Positions 35,855 to 45,158 of a DNA stretch of 64,000 nt are shown piece by piece. The stretch is from positions 62,001 through 126,000 of the forward strand of contig NZ_JAASQO010000011.1 of NCBI RefSeq assembly GCF_011762095.1, read 5' to 3'. A program made the position numbers and the translations under genes. Positions within the stretch are counted from its first letter, which is position 1. The number at the start of each line of letters is the position of its first letter. This stretch comes from Parvibaculum indicum. GTDB lineage: Bacteria; Pseudomonadota; Alphaproteobacteria; Parvibaculales; Parvibaculaceae. The notes beneath the pieces are model-generated. The model made no database searches and was not told the origin of the DNA. It worked only from the letters and a program-made list of their open reading frames with translations.

Positions 35855-36945
35855 CAGAGTCCTCCCCTGCCCTGCTGGCGCAGCAAGAGCCAGATGAAGA
35901 AGGGGCCACCGATGGCGCTGGTAATGACGCCGATGGGAAGTTCAGCCGGCAGGACGACAAGCCGGGCGGCAAGGTCTGCCACCAGCAGCAGCGACGCGCC
36001 GCACAGCGCGGCAAGCGGCAGGAGCTGGCGATTATCGGGGCCGAGCGTCAGCCGGATCATGTGCGGCACGACGAGACCCACAAAGGCAATGATCCCCGTA
36101 AAGGCGACGGTACCGCCCGTGGCGAGCGCGGCGCAGACCAGGATGAACCGTTTGGCACGTTCGACATCGAAGCCCAGATGCTTCGCTTCGGCTTCGCCGA
36201 GCAGCAGCGCATTGAGGCTGCGCGCGAGAACGAGGAAGACGAGGGTCGGCGCGATGACGCAGGGCGCGGCGAACAGCACGGCCTCCCATGTTGCCGAGGC
36301 GAGGCTCCCCAACATCCAGAAATTAAGGTCGCGCAGCTGCTCGTCGCTGGCGACGAAAACGGAAAGTCCGATGGCCGCACCCGCCATCGCATTAATGGCG
36401 ATGCCTGCGAGGAGCATCGTCACCACATTGATCCGTCCACCCACGGCCCCGATCCTGTATACGAGCAGAACCGTCACCGCAGCGCCGGCAAAGGCAGCAA
36501 TCGGCACGAGCCAGGCCATGAGAAAATGCGGCAACACGGCGCCGAGTGCCGAGGCAAAGAGGATCACGCCGATGACGCCTATGGCCGCGCCGCTGGACAC
36601 GCCGATCAGACCGGGATCGGCCAGCGGGTTGCGGAAGAGGCCTTGAAGGGCGGCGCCGGACATGGCCAGCGCCGCACCGCTCAGCACGGTAAGGATGGCG
36701 CGCGGCAGGCGGATCGCCAGAAAGACGCTCGCTTCCGTCGGCGTGACATCGACGAGCCCCGGCAGCCCGACCGCATGGAGCAGGATGGTGACGATCTTGA
36801 GCGGTCCGAGAGGAACCGCCCCCTGTCCCGCCGCGATGAGAAATGTCGCGACGAGCAGCACCGTACAGAGGATGAGAGAGAAGCGTTGTCGCCGTTTCCT
36901 CCCCTCCAGCCAGTCTCCGATATGCGCTGCCGCCGCGAGTGCCAT
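35854..36945 (-). CDS. hmuU: Hemin ABC transporter permease
   Basis: A 363-aa FecCD/BtuC-type permease with about nine to ten helices. It has the conserved RLPRAILTVLSGAALAMSGAALQGLFRNPLADPGLIGVSSGA and the GxIxFVGLxxPHxxR loop (GIIAFVGLVVPHMIRLTLG). It forms the inner-membrane channel for heme. It starts 3 nt after the hmuT stop and ends overlapping hmuV. Confidence 0.94.
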   Translation of the reverse strand: MALAAAAHIGDWLEGRKRRQRFSLILCTVLLVATFLIAAGQGAVPLGPLKIVTILLHAVGLPGLVDVTPTEASVFLAIRLPRAILTVLSGAALAMSGAALQGLFRNPLADPGLIGVSSGAAIGVIGVILFASALGAVLPHFLMAWLVPIAAFAGAAVTVLLVYRIGAVGGRINVVTMLLAGIAINAMAGAAIGLSVFVASDEQLRDLNFWMLGSLASATWEAVLFAAPCVIAPTLVFLVLARSLNALLLGEAEAKHLGFDVERAKRFILVCAALATGGTVAFTGIIAFVGLVVPHMIRLTLGPDNRQLLPLAALCGASLLLVADLAARLVVLPAELPIGVITSAIGGPFFIWLLLRQQGRGGL

Positions 36946-36948
36946 GCC

Positions 36949-37860
36949 TCAGTGCTCCATCAGGGGCGAAAGTTCGGGAATATCCCGGTCCGGATGGAGA
37001 AGGGCGGCCAGTTTCGCGGCCGCCTCCGGCGTGCGCGGGCCGAATCCCAGGAGCAGGAGGGAATCCATGGTCAGCACATGCCCGTTCTTCACCGCCGGCG
37101 TTTCCGCAAAGCCCGGCATGGAGACCAGCCCCTCCGCACCGCCCATCGCCTCGGCGACATGGCTCGGCAGAATGATGAAATCGGGCGCGGCCTGCACCAC
37201 CGCCTCCGGCGATACGGGCTTGTAGCCTGTGTATGTGGTCATCACGTTCTCACCGCCCGACATGGCGACAATGGCGTCGCCCGCCGTTTCGCGGCCGGCC
37301 GCCATGGGTGCGCCGCGACCGGCGGAGAGGAGAAGCATGACGCGCGGTCGGTCGATACCTTCGAGCGCCTTGTCGAGCTGACCGAAATCCGCCTCCATCT
37401 TCCCGATAAGCTCATCGCCGCGCTCTTCGCGGCCCAGCGCCCCGGCAACGACGCGGACCTTGTCCACCACGCCTTCCGCGGAATGGGTTTCGGGCACATG
37501 GACGACTTTCACGCCCGTGCTTCGGATCTGCTCGAGCGCCGTGTCCGGCCCCGCGCCGTCCGCCGCCAGAATGAGATCGGGGGTCATCGCAATGATGGGC
37601 TCCGCCGACAATTGTCTGTAATAGCCGACGCTTGGCAGATCCTTGCCCGCGGGCAGCGGCTTGCTCGTCAGATCGACCGCCACCAGCTTGTCCGCGGCGC
37701 CGAGCGCGGCGACCGTTTCAGTTACCGCGCCGCCCAGCGACAGGATACGCTCCGGTTCGGCGGCCCGGGCCGCCTGAAAGGCCAGAAGGCTCGCCAGCAC
37801 CGCGGTCAGGATAGCCGTGCCGGCCAACCTCGCATCGAAGGAAAGACGCCCCGCCCTCAT
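36949..37860 (-). CDS. hmuT: Periplasmic hemin-binding protein
   Basis: A 303-aa class III solute-binding protein with a signal peptide (ending AFQAARAAEPERI) and the hallmark RILSLGGAVTETVAALGAADKLVAVD. A VGYYRQLSAEPIIAMTPDLIL segment carries the Tyr pair expected of HmuT/ShuT heme ligands. It passes heme from the outer-membrane receptor to HmuUV. Its start overlaps the hmuS stop by 4 nt. Confidence 0.92.
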   Translation of the reverse strand: MRAGRLSFDARLAGTAILTAVLASLLAFQAARAAEPERILSLGGAVTETVAALGAADKLVAVDLTSKPLPAGKDLPSVGYYRQLSAEPIIAMTPDLILAADGAGPDTALEQIRSTGVKVVHVPETHSAEGVVDKVRVVAGALGREERGDELIGKMEADFGQLDKALEGIDRPRVMLLLSAGRGAPMAAGRETAGDAIVAMSGGENVMTTYTGYKPVSPEAVVQAAPDFIILPSHVAEAMGGAEGLVSMPGFAETPAVKNGHVLTMDSLLLLGFGPRTPEAAAKLAALLHPDRDIPELSPLMEH

Positions 37861-38939
37861 GATGCCCTCGCAGCATTACCGGAGAGCGACAGGGCGAGTT
37901 CGCGCCATTCTTCGAGTTCCGGTTTGCCGGGTTTGCGCTCGCCGAACATCCAGGCGATCTGGTTGCCGTCCGCGTCGAAGATTTCGAGCGCCGTGACCGG
38001 CCCGTCCTCGGTGGGCTTGGTCACGACCCAGCTTTCCGCAATCGCGTCCATGCGCAGATGCAGGTTGAAACGGGGATCGAGTACGTTGAACCAGGGGCCC
38101 ATCTCCTTCAGGCTTTCCACCGGACCGGTATGGATCTGGATGACGCCGGGATTGGGCACGAAGACCATGATCGGCAGTTTCGCCGCCGCGGCCTTTTCCA
38201 GTCCCGTCTTGAAGGCATCGACCGGTGCGCGTTCGGTCCATGTCCCTTCTGCCAGCCTCAGCGCCTGAAGGCGGCCACTCTTCAATGCCTTGAGCATGGG
38301 GAAGAAGTCATGCGTGTCCTTCAGGGCGCCCCAGCGTTCCAGCAATCCGTCACGGTCGATTTCCTCGTCGGGAAGATCCGCCGCTTTCGGTTCGGTCGGA
38401 CGCAGCGCCAGGTCGGGCGACTGCTCGTCCGCGCGATATTTTTCGATCAATGCGTTGAAGGCGTCCATATCGGTCGCCTCCACCGCATAGACCTTGTGCG
38501 TCGCGGTTCCGTCCGTGTCGAAAATCTGGATCGAGTGACGAAGCCCCGAGCGGACCTCTTCGCTCACGGCAAAAGCGACATGCCAATGCGCGAAGAAGAT
38601 CCGCAGGTCGATATCGGGGCCGAGTACGACGCCCCCCTTCTCCGACAGATGAATGCCTTCGAAGGTTCCCTTGCGCTCATGTACGCAATGTTCGTTGCGG
38701 GTGAGGCACATCACGTCGCCCACGCCGGCCAGATCTTCCACCAGCTGTTTCGGGCGAAGATCGAGGCGGGTCACGCCGTCTCCCAGCCGGGCGGCCAGAA
38801 GTTCAGCTTCTGAGACCCCCAGGGTCGTCGCCGCATCGCGCGCACGCATATTGGGCGAGTTCTCCTTGAGGGCCGCCAGACGCCGGGCGATTTCCGCCGG
38901 GCTTCTCGCGCCGTCCTCACCTGCAACGTTCATGGACAT
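37857..38939 (-). CDS. hmuS: Hemin-degrading/heme-trafficking factor
   Basis: A 360-aa duplicated-domain protein of the HemS/ChuS/HmuS family. It has an N-terminal IARRLAALKENSPNMRARDAATTLGVSEAELLA and two repeats of the beta-sheet domain (VMCLTRNEHCVHERKG and PIMVFVNPGVIQIHTGPVE-like segments). It binds heme in the cytoplasm, and members degrade it to release iron. The ATG at 38939 is 7 nt from GGAG; a second ATG two codons on is possible. It lies between the receptor and the ABC genes. Confidence 0.92.
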   Translation of the reverse strand: MSMNVAGEDGARSPAEIARRLAALKENSPNMRARDAATTLGVSEAELLAARLGDGVTRLDLRPKQLVEDLAGVGDVMCLTRNEHCVHERKGTFEGIHLSEKGGVVLGPDIDLRIFFAHWHVAFAVSEEVRSGLRHSIQIFDTDGTATHKVYAVEATDMDAFNALIEKYRADEQSPDLALRPTEPKAADLPDEEIDRDGLLERWGALKDTHDFFPMLKALKSGRLQALRLAEGTWTERAPVDAFKTGLEKAAAAKLPIMVFVPNPGVIQIHTGPVESLKEMGPWFNVLDPRFNLHLRMDAIAESWVVTKPTEDGPVTALEIFDADGNQIAWMFGERKPGKPELEEWRELALSLSGNAARAS

Positions 38940-38950
38940 CGCTTTTCTCC

Positions 38951-41071
38951 TTACCAGTTCACCGTGTAACGGATACCGCCCTTGAAGTTGCGGCCCGTTT
39001 CGTAAGAGGACGCGTAAGCACGCGCATAAGCCTTGTCGAAAATATTGTCGACACCGAGGTCGAGACGGAAGCCGTCCAACGGACCTTCGCTTGCCGTCCA
39101 GGCGAAATAGACGCCATGCACGACATAACCGTCCCGTTCATCCGCCGCGCTGTCAACTTTGTCGAAATTGTCGGCCGCCATTACGCGCCACCCGATTATC
39201 GAGTGGGTTTCGGGCAGCTTGATCGCCGCGTCGAGTGTGCCCATAGCCGGCGTCAGCACACCGAGCTTTTCACCTGTCGCCTTGTTTCTGCCATCGACAT
39301 TGGAGAAGCCGACCTTCACGCGAATACGGTCATTTTCGTAATGGGCTTCGGCTTCGACACCGTCAAGCTCGGCATCGGCAATGTTGACGCTGCTCGTGGT
39401 GCCATCGCAAGCGCCCGGCACGAAGGGACTGCAATCCGCATAAGGCGCAGGCTGGTTCACCTGCAGGTCGATGAAGTTCTCTCCCTGGGTGAAATAACGG
39501 GACGCCTTCACCTGAAGGCTGTCGTTCGGCTCGAACAAATCGTCGAAATTGATACCCGCGCCGAATTCAAACGTGTCTGTCTTCTGGGCTTTCAGATTCG
39601 GGTTCGGCGTAAAACGGTTGGTATGGCCGGCCGACCCCGGGCCAAGATCTCCCGGAGCGAACGCAAAGTGCACACCCGAGCTGTAGAGCTCATCCATCGT
39701 CGGCGCCCGGAAAGCCTCCGAATAACTGCCGAAGAGGTTCAGCCATTTGACGGGCATGTAGCTCCCGCCGATGCGCGGCGACCAGGCGCTGTCCTGATTG
39801 TCCACGCCTGCCTGAGAGGATTCGCTCTCGAAGGCGTCATAGCGAAGGCCCGGGATGACATAGAGGTCGCCCGGCAGCACACCGAAAGGTTTTGCCCAGT
39901 TGAACTCGGCCTGCACGAACCCGCCGATGAAGCTGTCTTCCGCATCGGGCACACCGCCGCGCGTGCCGCCACCCGCGGCGCCTTCCTGCTCGTCGCGGTA
40001 TCCTTCAGCACCGATTGTCAGTGTCGTGAAGATATCCTCGGTGAGAGAGAAGCGGCTGCGATTGTCGATACGGAATCCGTAAGTGTCGACATCGCGCTTC
40101 AGCAGCTCGCCCGCGGGGCCCACGCCATTATTGTCGAGACGCAATTCGTCGGCCGTGAAGCTCTGATAGTAAGCGATCGACTTCAGGTCCACCCAGGTAC
40201 TGGCCGGATTGAAGTCGTATCCCAGGCGATACGTATCCGAGACGAGATTCTTGTCGACATAGTCGTTACCGGGAGCCTGGCCGTTATTCGGCTCGATGGC
40301 GTCATTGTCGAAACGCAGGAAACTTGCCGTGAACTTGTGCCCGCCGCCCGCGTCGTATGAGCCCTTGAGAAAGCCGGACAGGATGTCGTCATCCGATTCG
40401 AGTTCCGAGCCGCTGCCGAGTTCGATGGAACCGGACTCACGCTTCGTCAGGCTACCGACAACGCCCAGACCGTCCAGAGGACGCGAAATGGCGGTTGCCG
40501 TGGCATGATATTCCCGGTTGGCAGTCTGTCCCCCTAGGCCGACCGTGGTTTGCGTCTCACCCGTGGCGAGCGCCTCCAGAGGATCGATTGTCCGGAATTC
40601 GATCACGCCGCCCATGCCGCCGCTGCCATAGAGCGACGACGACGGACCGCGCAGCACTTCGGCGCTGTTCACCACGGAGGGATCGATGAAGAAGCGGCCG
40701 TCATGTCCGGAACTGAAGTTCTGGCGCACGCCGTCGATCAGGATCACCACATCGGCGCCTGAGAAGCCGCGAATGGACGGCACTTCGCCGGTGCGGCGCG
40801 GGCCGCCGGTGAACATCACGCCCGGTACGTCGCGCAGAATGTCGTCCGGCGTGGAGGCCTGTTTGAGGTCGATCTCTTCCTTGTCGATGACCGTCACCAT
40901 GCCCGGATATTCATAGGCCGTGATGCCGCTGCCCGTCGCCGTCACGGTGATCGGCGCGGTGATGGCGTCCTCCGCCATGGCGGGCGCGGCGAGCCCCATC
41001 GCCGCGACGCTGCAAAGCGCTGTGCTTGCTGCAAGTTTCTTCAGAAATTCTGCCGGACTGCTGCCAGACAT
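38951..41071 (-). CDS. hmuR: TonB-dependent heme/hemoglobin receptor
   Basis: A 706-aa outer-membrane receptor with a signal peptide ending APAMAEDAI. The plug domain contains VTVIDKEEIDLKQASTPDD, IRGFSGADVVILIDGVRQN and LRGPSSSLYGSGGMGGVIEF; a 22-strand-type barrel ends in GGIRYTVNW. The FRAPTMDELYSSG ... NPNLKAQK block is the heme-receptor FRAP/NPNL signature, with candidate His ligands nearby. Energy comes from TonB-ExbBD, not encoded in this window. It starts after AAGGGGG and lies second in the hmu operon. Confidence 0.94.
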   Translation of the reverse strand: MSGSSPAEFLKKLAASTALCSVAAMGLAAPAMAEDAITAPITVTATGSGITAYEYPGMVTVIDKEEIDLKQASTPDDILRDVPGVMFTGGPRRTGEVPSIRGFSGADVVILIDGVRQNFSSGHDGRFFIDPSVVNSAEVLRGPSSSLYGSGGMGGVIEFRTIDPLEALATGETQTTVGLGGQTANREYHATATAISRPLDGLGVVGSLTKRESGSIELGSGSELESDDDILSGFLKGSYDAGGGHKFTASFLRFDNDAIEPNNGQAPGNDYVDKNLVSDTYRLGYDFNPASTWVDLKSIAYYQSFTADELRLDNNGVGPAGELLKRDVDTYGFRIDNRSRFSLTEDIFTTLTIGAEGYRDEQEGAAGGGTRGGVPDAEDSFIGGFVQAEFNWAKPFGVLPGDLYVIPGLRYDAFESESSQAGVDNQDSAWSPRIGGSYMPVKWLNLFGSYSEAFRAPTMDELYSSGVHFAFAPGDLGPGSAGHTNRFTPNPNLKAQKTDTFEFGAGINFDDLFEPNDSLQVKASRYFTQGENFIDLQVNQPAPYADCSPFVPGACDGTTSSVNIADAELDGVEAEAHYENDRIRVKVGFSNVDGRNKATGEKLGVLTPAMGTLDAAIKLPETHSIIGWRVMAADNFDKVDSAADERDGYVVHGVYFAWTASEGPLDGFRLDLGVDNIFDKAYARAYASSYETGRNFKGGIRYTVNW

Positions 41072-41208
41072 GGATTGCCCCCTTCACTGGTGGAAAGGTC
41101 CTGGCTGGCTAAGCACATCTGTCGCATGAGGCGACCGGCAGTGGCTGGCTCGGACGAGATACTGTCGATTGATGAAGCGCCATCCGGAACACGGAAGGCG
41201 CCGGTTCC

Positions 41209-41379
41209 TTATTTGGTCAGGATGAGTTTGCCCTTGGATGTTTCACGCAAGAGATAGCGCTCGCCGCGATGTTCGATCACGGCTTCCTTGCGCGCCGAAA
41301 GCAGGGTTTCGGAGCGGATGACGGGCGTTGCCATCCGGTCTTGCCGGTCCACCGGTCCTGCTCCTTCAGTCTTGTCCAT
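41209..41379 (-). CDS. hemP: Hemin uptake protein HemP
   Basis: A 56-aa protein whose C-terminal half shows the HemP signature: SETLLSARKEAVIEHRGERYLLRETSKGKLILTK. HemP proteins precede heme-receptor genes and are needed for full heme use or for hmu expression in some rhizobia and Burkholderia. The ATG at 41379 (after AGGGG) is taken; a GTG at 41391 is an alternative. It leads the hmu operon, 137 nt before hmuR. Confidence 0.88.
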   Translation of the reverse strand: MDKTEGAGPVDRQDRMATPVIRSETLLSARKEAVIEHRGERYLLRETSKGKLILTK

Positions 41380-41463
41380 CAGCCCCTGCACTATTCGCGT
41401 GGATCCCGGAATCCGGAAATCGGCCCAATCCCCGACGACTTCGCAATTGCCGATCTTGTATCG

Positions 41464-41483
41464 TTACTGCGAGTCATTTGCAA
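41464..41483 (-). promoter_or_regulatory. Candidate Fur-type site upstream of hemP
   Basis: On the minus strand the site reads TTGCAAATGACTCGCAGTAA, with near-symmetric TTGCAA / GCAGTAA halves resembling alphaproteobacterial Fur/Mur operators (TGCAAAT..). It lies 84 nt before the hemP start. The rest of 41392-41671 shows nothing else. Confidence 0.4.
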
Positions 41484-41671
41484 TAGCATCTTCAATGTAG
41501 GGGATCCGCTCGTGCAAGGCCATGGGCAGGCCGCTTTCGGAGCGGTGAAATGGATGTTCAGGTCGATGGATACAGTCCGCGCCGCAGGCCCGGAAAACCG
41601 CCGATTAGCGGCAATTTGAGCCTTCTTGCGGCCCATCCGGGTGTGCCTCGGGTAAGAACGCTTCTAAGTTT

Positions 41672-42991
41672 TCAGCGTTCCGTCAGCGACCCGTCCTTCA
41701 GCTTGAGGACCGGTTTCAGCAGATAGTCGAGCACCGTCCTGTCGCCTGTTATGACGCTCACTTCCGAGATCATGCCCGGAATGATGGGCAGGTTCGCCTG
41801 ACGGCCTTCCAGGGCCGCATGGTCGACACTGACGGTCACGGGGAAGTAATGCGCGCCTTCCTGGGTCACCAGCGTATCCGCGCCGACGCGCTCCACGACG
41901 CCGGGCAGCGCCCCGTATATCGAGAAATCATAGGCGGTGATCCGGACCTTGGCCTCCTGCCCCGGATGCACGAAGGCTATGTCCGAAGGTTTCATGCGTG
42001 CTTCGATGAAGAGCGTATCGTCGAGAGGCACGATCTCCATGATCGTGCCGCCCGGCTCGATGACCGCCCCCTCCGTCAAGGTCGCAACACGCTTCACGAT
42101 GCCGTTCGCGGGCGCGCGCACCTCGCGACGGCCGATACGATCCCGGTGGGCGACGAGACGCGCGGAGAGAGCGGCCAGCTCCGCGCTGGATTTGCTCAGT
42201 TCCTGACGTGTGTCGCTGACAAAGGTCGACCGACGCTCGTCGATCCGGGAAGCGAGTTCATCCAGTTCTATTTCCGAGGCCCGTATATCGGCGCGTGCCA
42301 TGGAGAGCGCCTCGTCGGTTTCGGCGAGCATGCGCTCCAGCTTCAGCTTTTCGACCACGGACATGAGCCCGTCGCGCACCTGGCGCGAAACGAGACCGTG
42401 TTCGGCGGCGAGCGAGCGGCGCTTGTCTTCCAGATGGCCGATCCGTTCCTTCGCCTCGGAAATCGTCTGGCGGGCCTGCTCCTCCTGACGCCCGAAAACG
42501 GCGACGGCATCGGAAAGGCCGCGCGCGCGGCTCTCATAGAGCGCCGTCTCGGCGGCTATCAGCGCCGGGCCTTCATCCGAAGCGCCGAGGTCGGCGGGAA
42601 AATCCAGCGGTTTGCCCGATGCCTCGGCGGAGAGGCGCGCCGTCGTCGCCTGCAATGCGCGATAGGTGCTGAGATCTTCACGGTAGGAAGAGAGCGCGCC
42701 GGTATTGTCAATCTGTGCGACGACATCGCCCTTGTTCACACGATCGCCCTCACGCACCAGCACCTTGCGCAATATGCCGCCTTCCAGATTCTGCACGACC
42801 TGGATGTGGCTCGACGGCACGACGGACCCTTCGCCTTTCGCCGTCACGTCGATATGGGCGAAGGCCGACCAGACGATCAGAAAGAAAAGAATGCCCGAGA
42901 CGAGCGAAAGCAGAACGATCACGCCGCGCTCCGGCCCCCGGACGGGATCGAGAATGGCGGGGCCGGCATTCATGAGGATGCGCGTGTTCAT
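41672..42991 (-). CDS. Type I secretion HlyD-family periplasmic adaptor
   Basis: A 439-aa membrane fusion protein with one N-terminal membrane helix (VIVLLSLVSGILFFLIVWSAFA, about residues 25-46). A lipoyl segment split in two follows (VVQNLEGGILRKVLVREGDRVNKGDVVAQID and RREVRAPANGIVKRVATLTEGA), with a long coiled coil between (about residues 100-285) and the HlyD C-terminal domain (VRITAYDFSIYGALPGVVERV). It bridges the ABC exporter and the TolC-like protein of this locus. Its ATG overlaps the exporter stop by 4 nt. It is the last gene of the operon. Confidence 0.94.
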   Translation of the reverse strand: MNTRILMNAGPAILDPVRGPERGVIVLLSLVSGILFFLIVWSAFAHIDVTAKGEGSVVPSSHIQVVQNLEGGILRKVLVREGDRVNKGDVVAQIDNTGALSSYREDLSTYRALQATTARLSAEASGKPLDFPADLGASDEGPALIAAETALYESRARGLSDAVAVFGRQEEQARQTISEAKERIGHLEDKRRSLAAEHGLVSRQVRDGLMSVVEKLKLERMLAETDEALSMARADIRASEIELDELASRIDERRSTFVSDTRQELSKSSAELAALSARLVAHRDRIGRREVRAPANGIVKRVATLTEGAVIEPGGTIMEIVPLDDTLFIEARMKPSDIAFVHPGQEAKVRITAYDFSIYGALPGVVERVGADTLVTQEGAHYFPVTVSVDHAALEGRQANLPIIPGMISEVSVITGDRTVLDYLLKPVLKLKDGSLTER

Positions 42992-45147
42992 TCCTTCACG
43001 CCTCCCGTGACCACATTGAGCGCACCGCGCGGCTCCTTGCCCGTCAATGCCGCGAGCACCTTGTCGCGCGGGCCGTCCATCGCGACGCGACCGCGGTCCA
43101 GCACGACCACGCGCGAGACGAGAGGAAGCAGCGCCGGCTTGTGCGTGACGATGACGGTGGTAAGCCCCGCGCGTTCCCGCGCCAGCCCGGCGATCACGCG
43201 TTGTTCGGTGGTGTTGTCCATCGCCGAAGTCGGTTCGTCGAGCAAAAGCACGGGCGGACGCCCGGCAATCGCCCTTGCAAGGGACACTGCCTGACGCTCC
43301 CCTCCCGAAAGCCTTGCACCGCCCTCGCCCACCTGCGTTTGCACGCCGAGGACGGAGCGCGACAAAAGCGCGTCGAGGCCCGCTGCGTGGACGACTTCGA
43401 GGAGGCGTTCGTCATCGAGACCCGGATGAGCGGCAAGAATGTTGTCGCGGATCGTGCCGTGAAAAAGCACCGCCTCCTGTCCCGCATAGCCGATGGCCGT
43501 GCGAAGCGCGGCCGGGTGGATCTGGCGAACATCCACCCCGTCCAGCAGCACATGCCCCCCATCCGGTGCGTTGAGATTGAGAGCCAGGCGAAGCGCGGTG
43601 CTCTTGCCGGAGCCGACCCGGCCCAGAATGGCGACGGAGGTACCGGGTTCGATATGAATGTCGATACCGTCAAGCGCTGTGACGGGCGGGATGTCTTCCG
43701 CCGTCGAGGGATAGGAGAAGCGTACCTCCCGAAAGGTGAGCGCGCCTTTCGCCTGTACCTTCTGTATCTGGCCCGGCATTTCTTCCACCGGGGCCTGCAT
43801 GAAACGGTCGAGGCCCGAAACGGCGAGTTTCGTCTGCTGCCAGCGTGCCATCAGGTTCGCCACCTGCGCGAAGGGCGAGACAGCACGGCTCGACAGAATG
43901 ACGGAGGCGATGAGCGCGCCGGAGGTGATATCGCCCGCGCCGACGAGGAGCGCGCCGAACACCACGATGAAGATGGTGACGAAGCTCGCCGTCCCCGCCG
44001 TGAGGGAGCTTGAAAGGCTCGACCATTGTCGGGAGGCGATAGCGGTTTCCGCGTTCTGCGCGATCATCGCCTCCCAGTGGCGGCGCGCCCAGGCCTGCGC
44101 GTTCACGGCTTTCAGCGTGTCGATCCCGGCCATGGTTTCGTGCAGAAAGGCCGATTTATGCGCGGCCTCGCGATGCGCGCGCGAGACGGCCCGCGAGATC
44201 GGTTTCTGAAGCAGAAGGCCCGTGCCCACGACAAGCGCGATACCGCCTAGCGGCACGAGAACGAGAATGCCGCCGACCCACCAGATGATGGCAAGGAATA
44301 TGACAACGAAGGGAAGATCGCCGAGACCGACCAGCGTCGCGGAGGTGAAGAAGTCGCGCACCGTTTCGAATTCGCGGACCGTGTTTGCGAGCGTGCCTGC
44401 GCTTTGCGGCCGCGCCGTCCCGCGCAGGGCGAGGAGCTGGCGGAAAATCCGCGCGCCGACCGAGACATCGAAACGCCTTCCCGCGCTGTCCACGAGATAA
44501 CCGCGAACGATGCGCATGAAGACGTCGACCAGCACCACCACGCCGATACCGATGGCGAGTGCCGCGAGACTCGCCGTTGCATTGTTCGGGATCACGCGGT
44601 CATAGACCGACATCGTGAAAAGCGAAATGGCGATCGCCGCGAGATTGACGAAGAGGCCCGCAAGGATGGCAAATCCATAGAGCCGCCGGTTCGCCAGGAG
44701 AGCGCCCTTGAACCAGTCTTTCTCCGGCTCGATATCGAGCAGATTGCTGCGCTGGTCGAAATAGAAGGCGGGGCGGAGCTGCCAGATCGCCGTTCCCGCT
44801 TCGAGTTCGTGATCCGGCACCCATACGGGCTCGCCATCTCCCTGCGCCGCCATGAAGCCCGAGCCGCGGCGCATGAGGAGCGCAACCGGTCCCTCCACGA
44901 CCGAAACCGCGAGCGCGGGCATTTCGGTGCGGGTGAGGTCGCCGGCGGGCTTCGTCGCCGCGACGGCGATGATTTCGGCGCGGGAGGCCGCTTCCACAAC
45001 ATGATCCGCGCCGAGGCATCCGTTCTTCAGGGGAAGCCCGGCAAGCAGCGCCTCCCGGTCCATGCGCTTGCCGAAATAGCGCAGCGCCGCCTCAAGCGCG
45101 GGGAGATAGTCGGTGTCTTCCGCCTCCGATGTCTGCGCAGCATCCAT
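42988..45147 (-). CDS. Type I secretion permease/ATPase (LapB-like)
   Basis: A 719-aa type I exporter. The N-terminal ~130 residues form a C39-like domain with Tyr at the catalytic Cys position (DYLPALEAALRYFG), so it is non-peptidase, as for adhesin and RTX exporters. Six helices follow (about 150-440), then the ATPase with Walker A LGRVGSGKST, signature LSGGERQ and Walker B VLLLDEPTSAMD. It starts 11 nt after the adhesin stop and so almost certainly exports it. Confidence 0.94.
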   Translation of the reverse strand: MDAAQTSEAEDTDYLPALEAALRYFGKRMDREALLAGLPLKNGCLGADHVVEAASRAEIIAVAATKPAGDLTRTEMPALAVSVVEGPVALLMRRGSGFMAAQGDGEPVWVPDHELEAGTAIWQLRPAFYFDQRSNLLDIEPEKDWFKGALLANRRLYGFAILAGLFVNLAAIAISLFTMSVYDRVIPNNATASLAALAIGIGVVVLVDVFMRIVRGYLVDSAGRRFDVSVGARIFRQLLALRGTARPQSAGTLANTVREFETVRDFFTSATLVGLGDLPFVVIFLAIIWWVGGILVLVPLGGIALVVGTGLLLQKPISRAVSRAHREAAHKSAFLHETMAGIDTLKAVNAQAWARRHWEAMIAQNAETAIASRQWSSLSSSLTAGTASFVTIFIVVFGALLVGAGDITSGALIASVILSSRAVSPFAQVANLMARWQQTKLAVSGLDRFMQAPVEEMPGQIQKVQAKGALTFREVRFSYPSTAEDIPPVTALDGIDIHIEPGTSVAILGRVGSGKSTALRLALNLNAPDGGHVLLDGVDVRQIHPAALRTAIGYAGQEAVLFHGTIRDNILAAHPGLDDERLLEVVHAAGLDALLSRSVLGVQTQVGEGGARLSGGERQAVSLARAIAGRPPVLLLDEPTSAMDNTTEQRVIAGLARERAGLTTVIVTHKPALLPLVSRVVVLDRGRVAMDGPRDKVLAALTGKEPRGALNVVTGGVKE

Positions 45148-45158
45148 CTCCGCGCTCC

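Noticed and set aside
36061-38268. 735-codon plus-strand frame across hmuU/hmuT/hmuS
   Set aside because: Antisense to three well-supported genes; composition is biased and no motif is seen.
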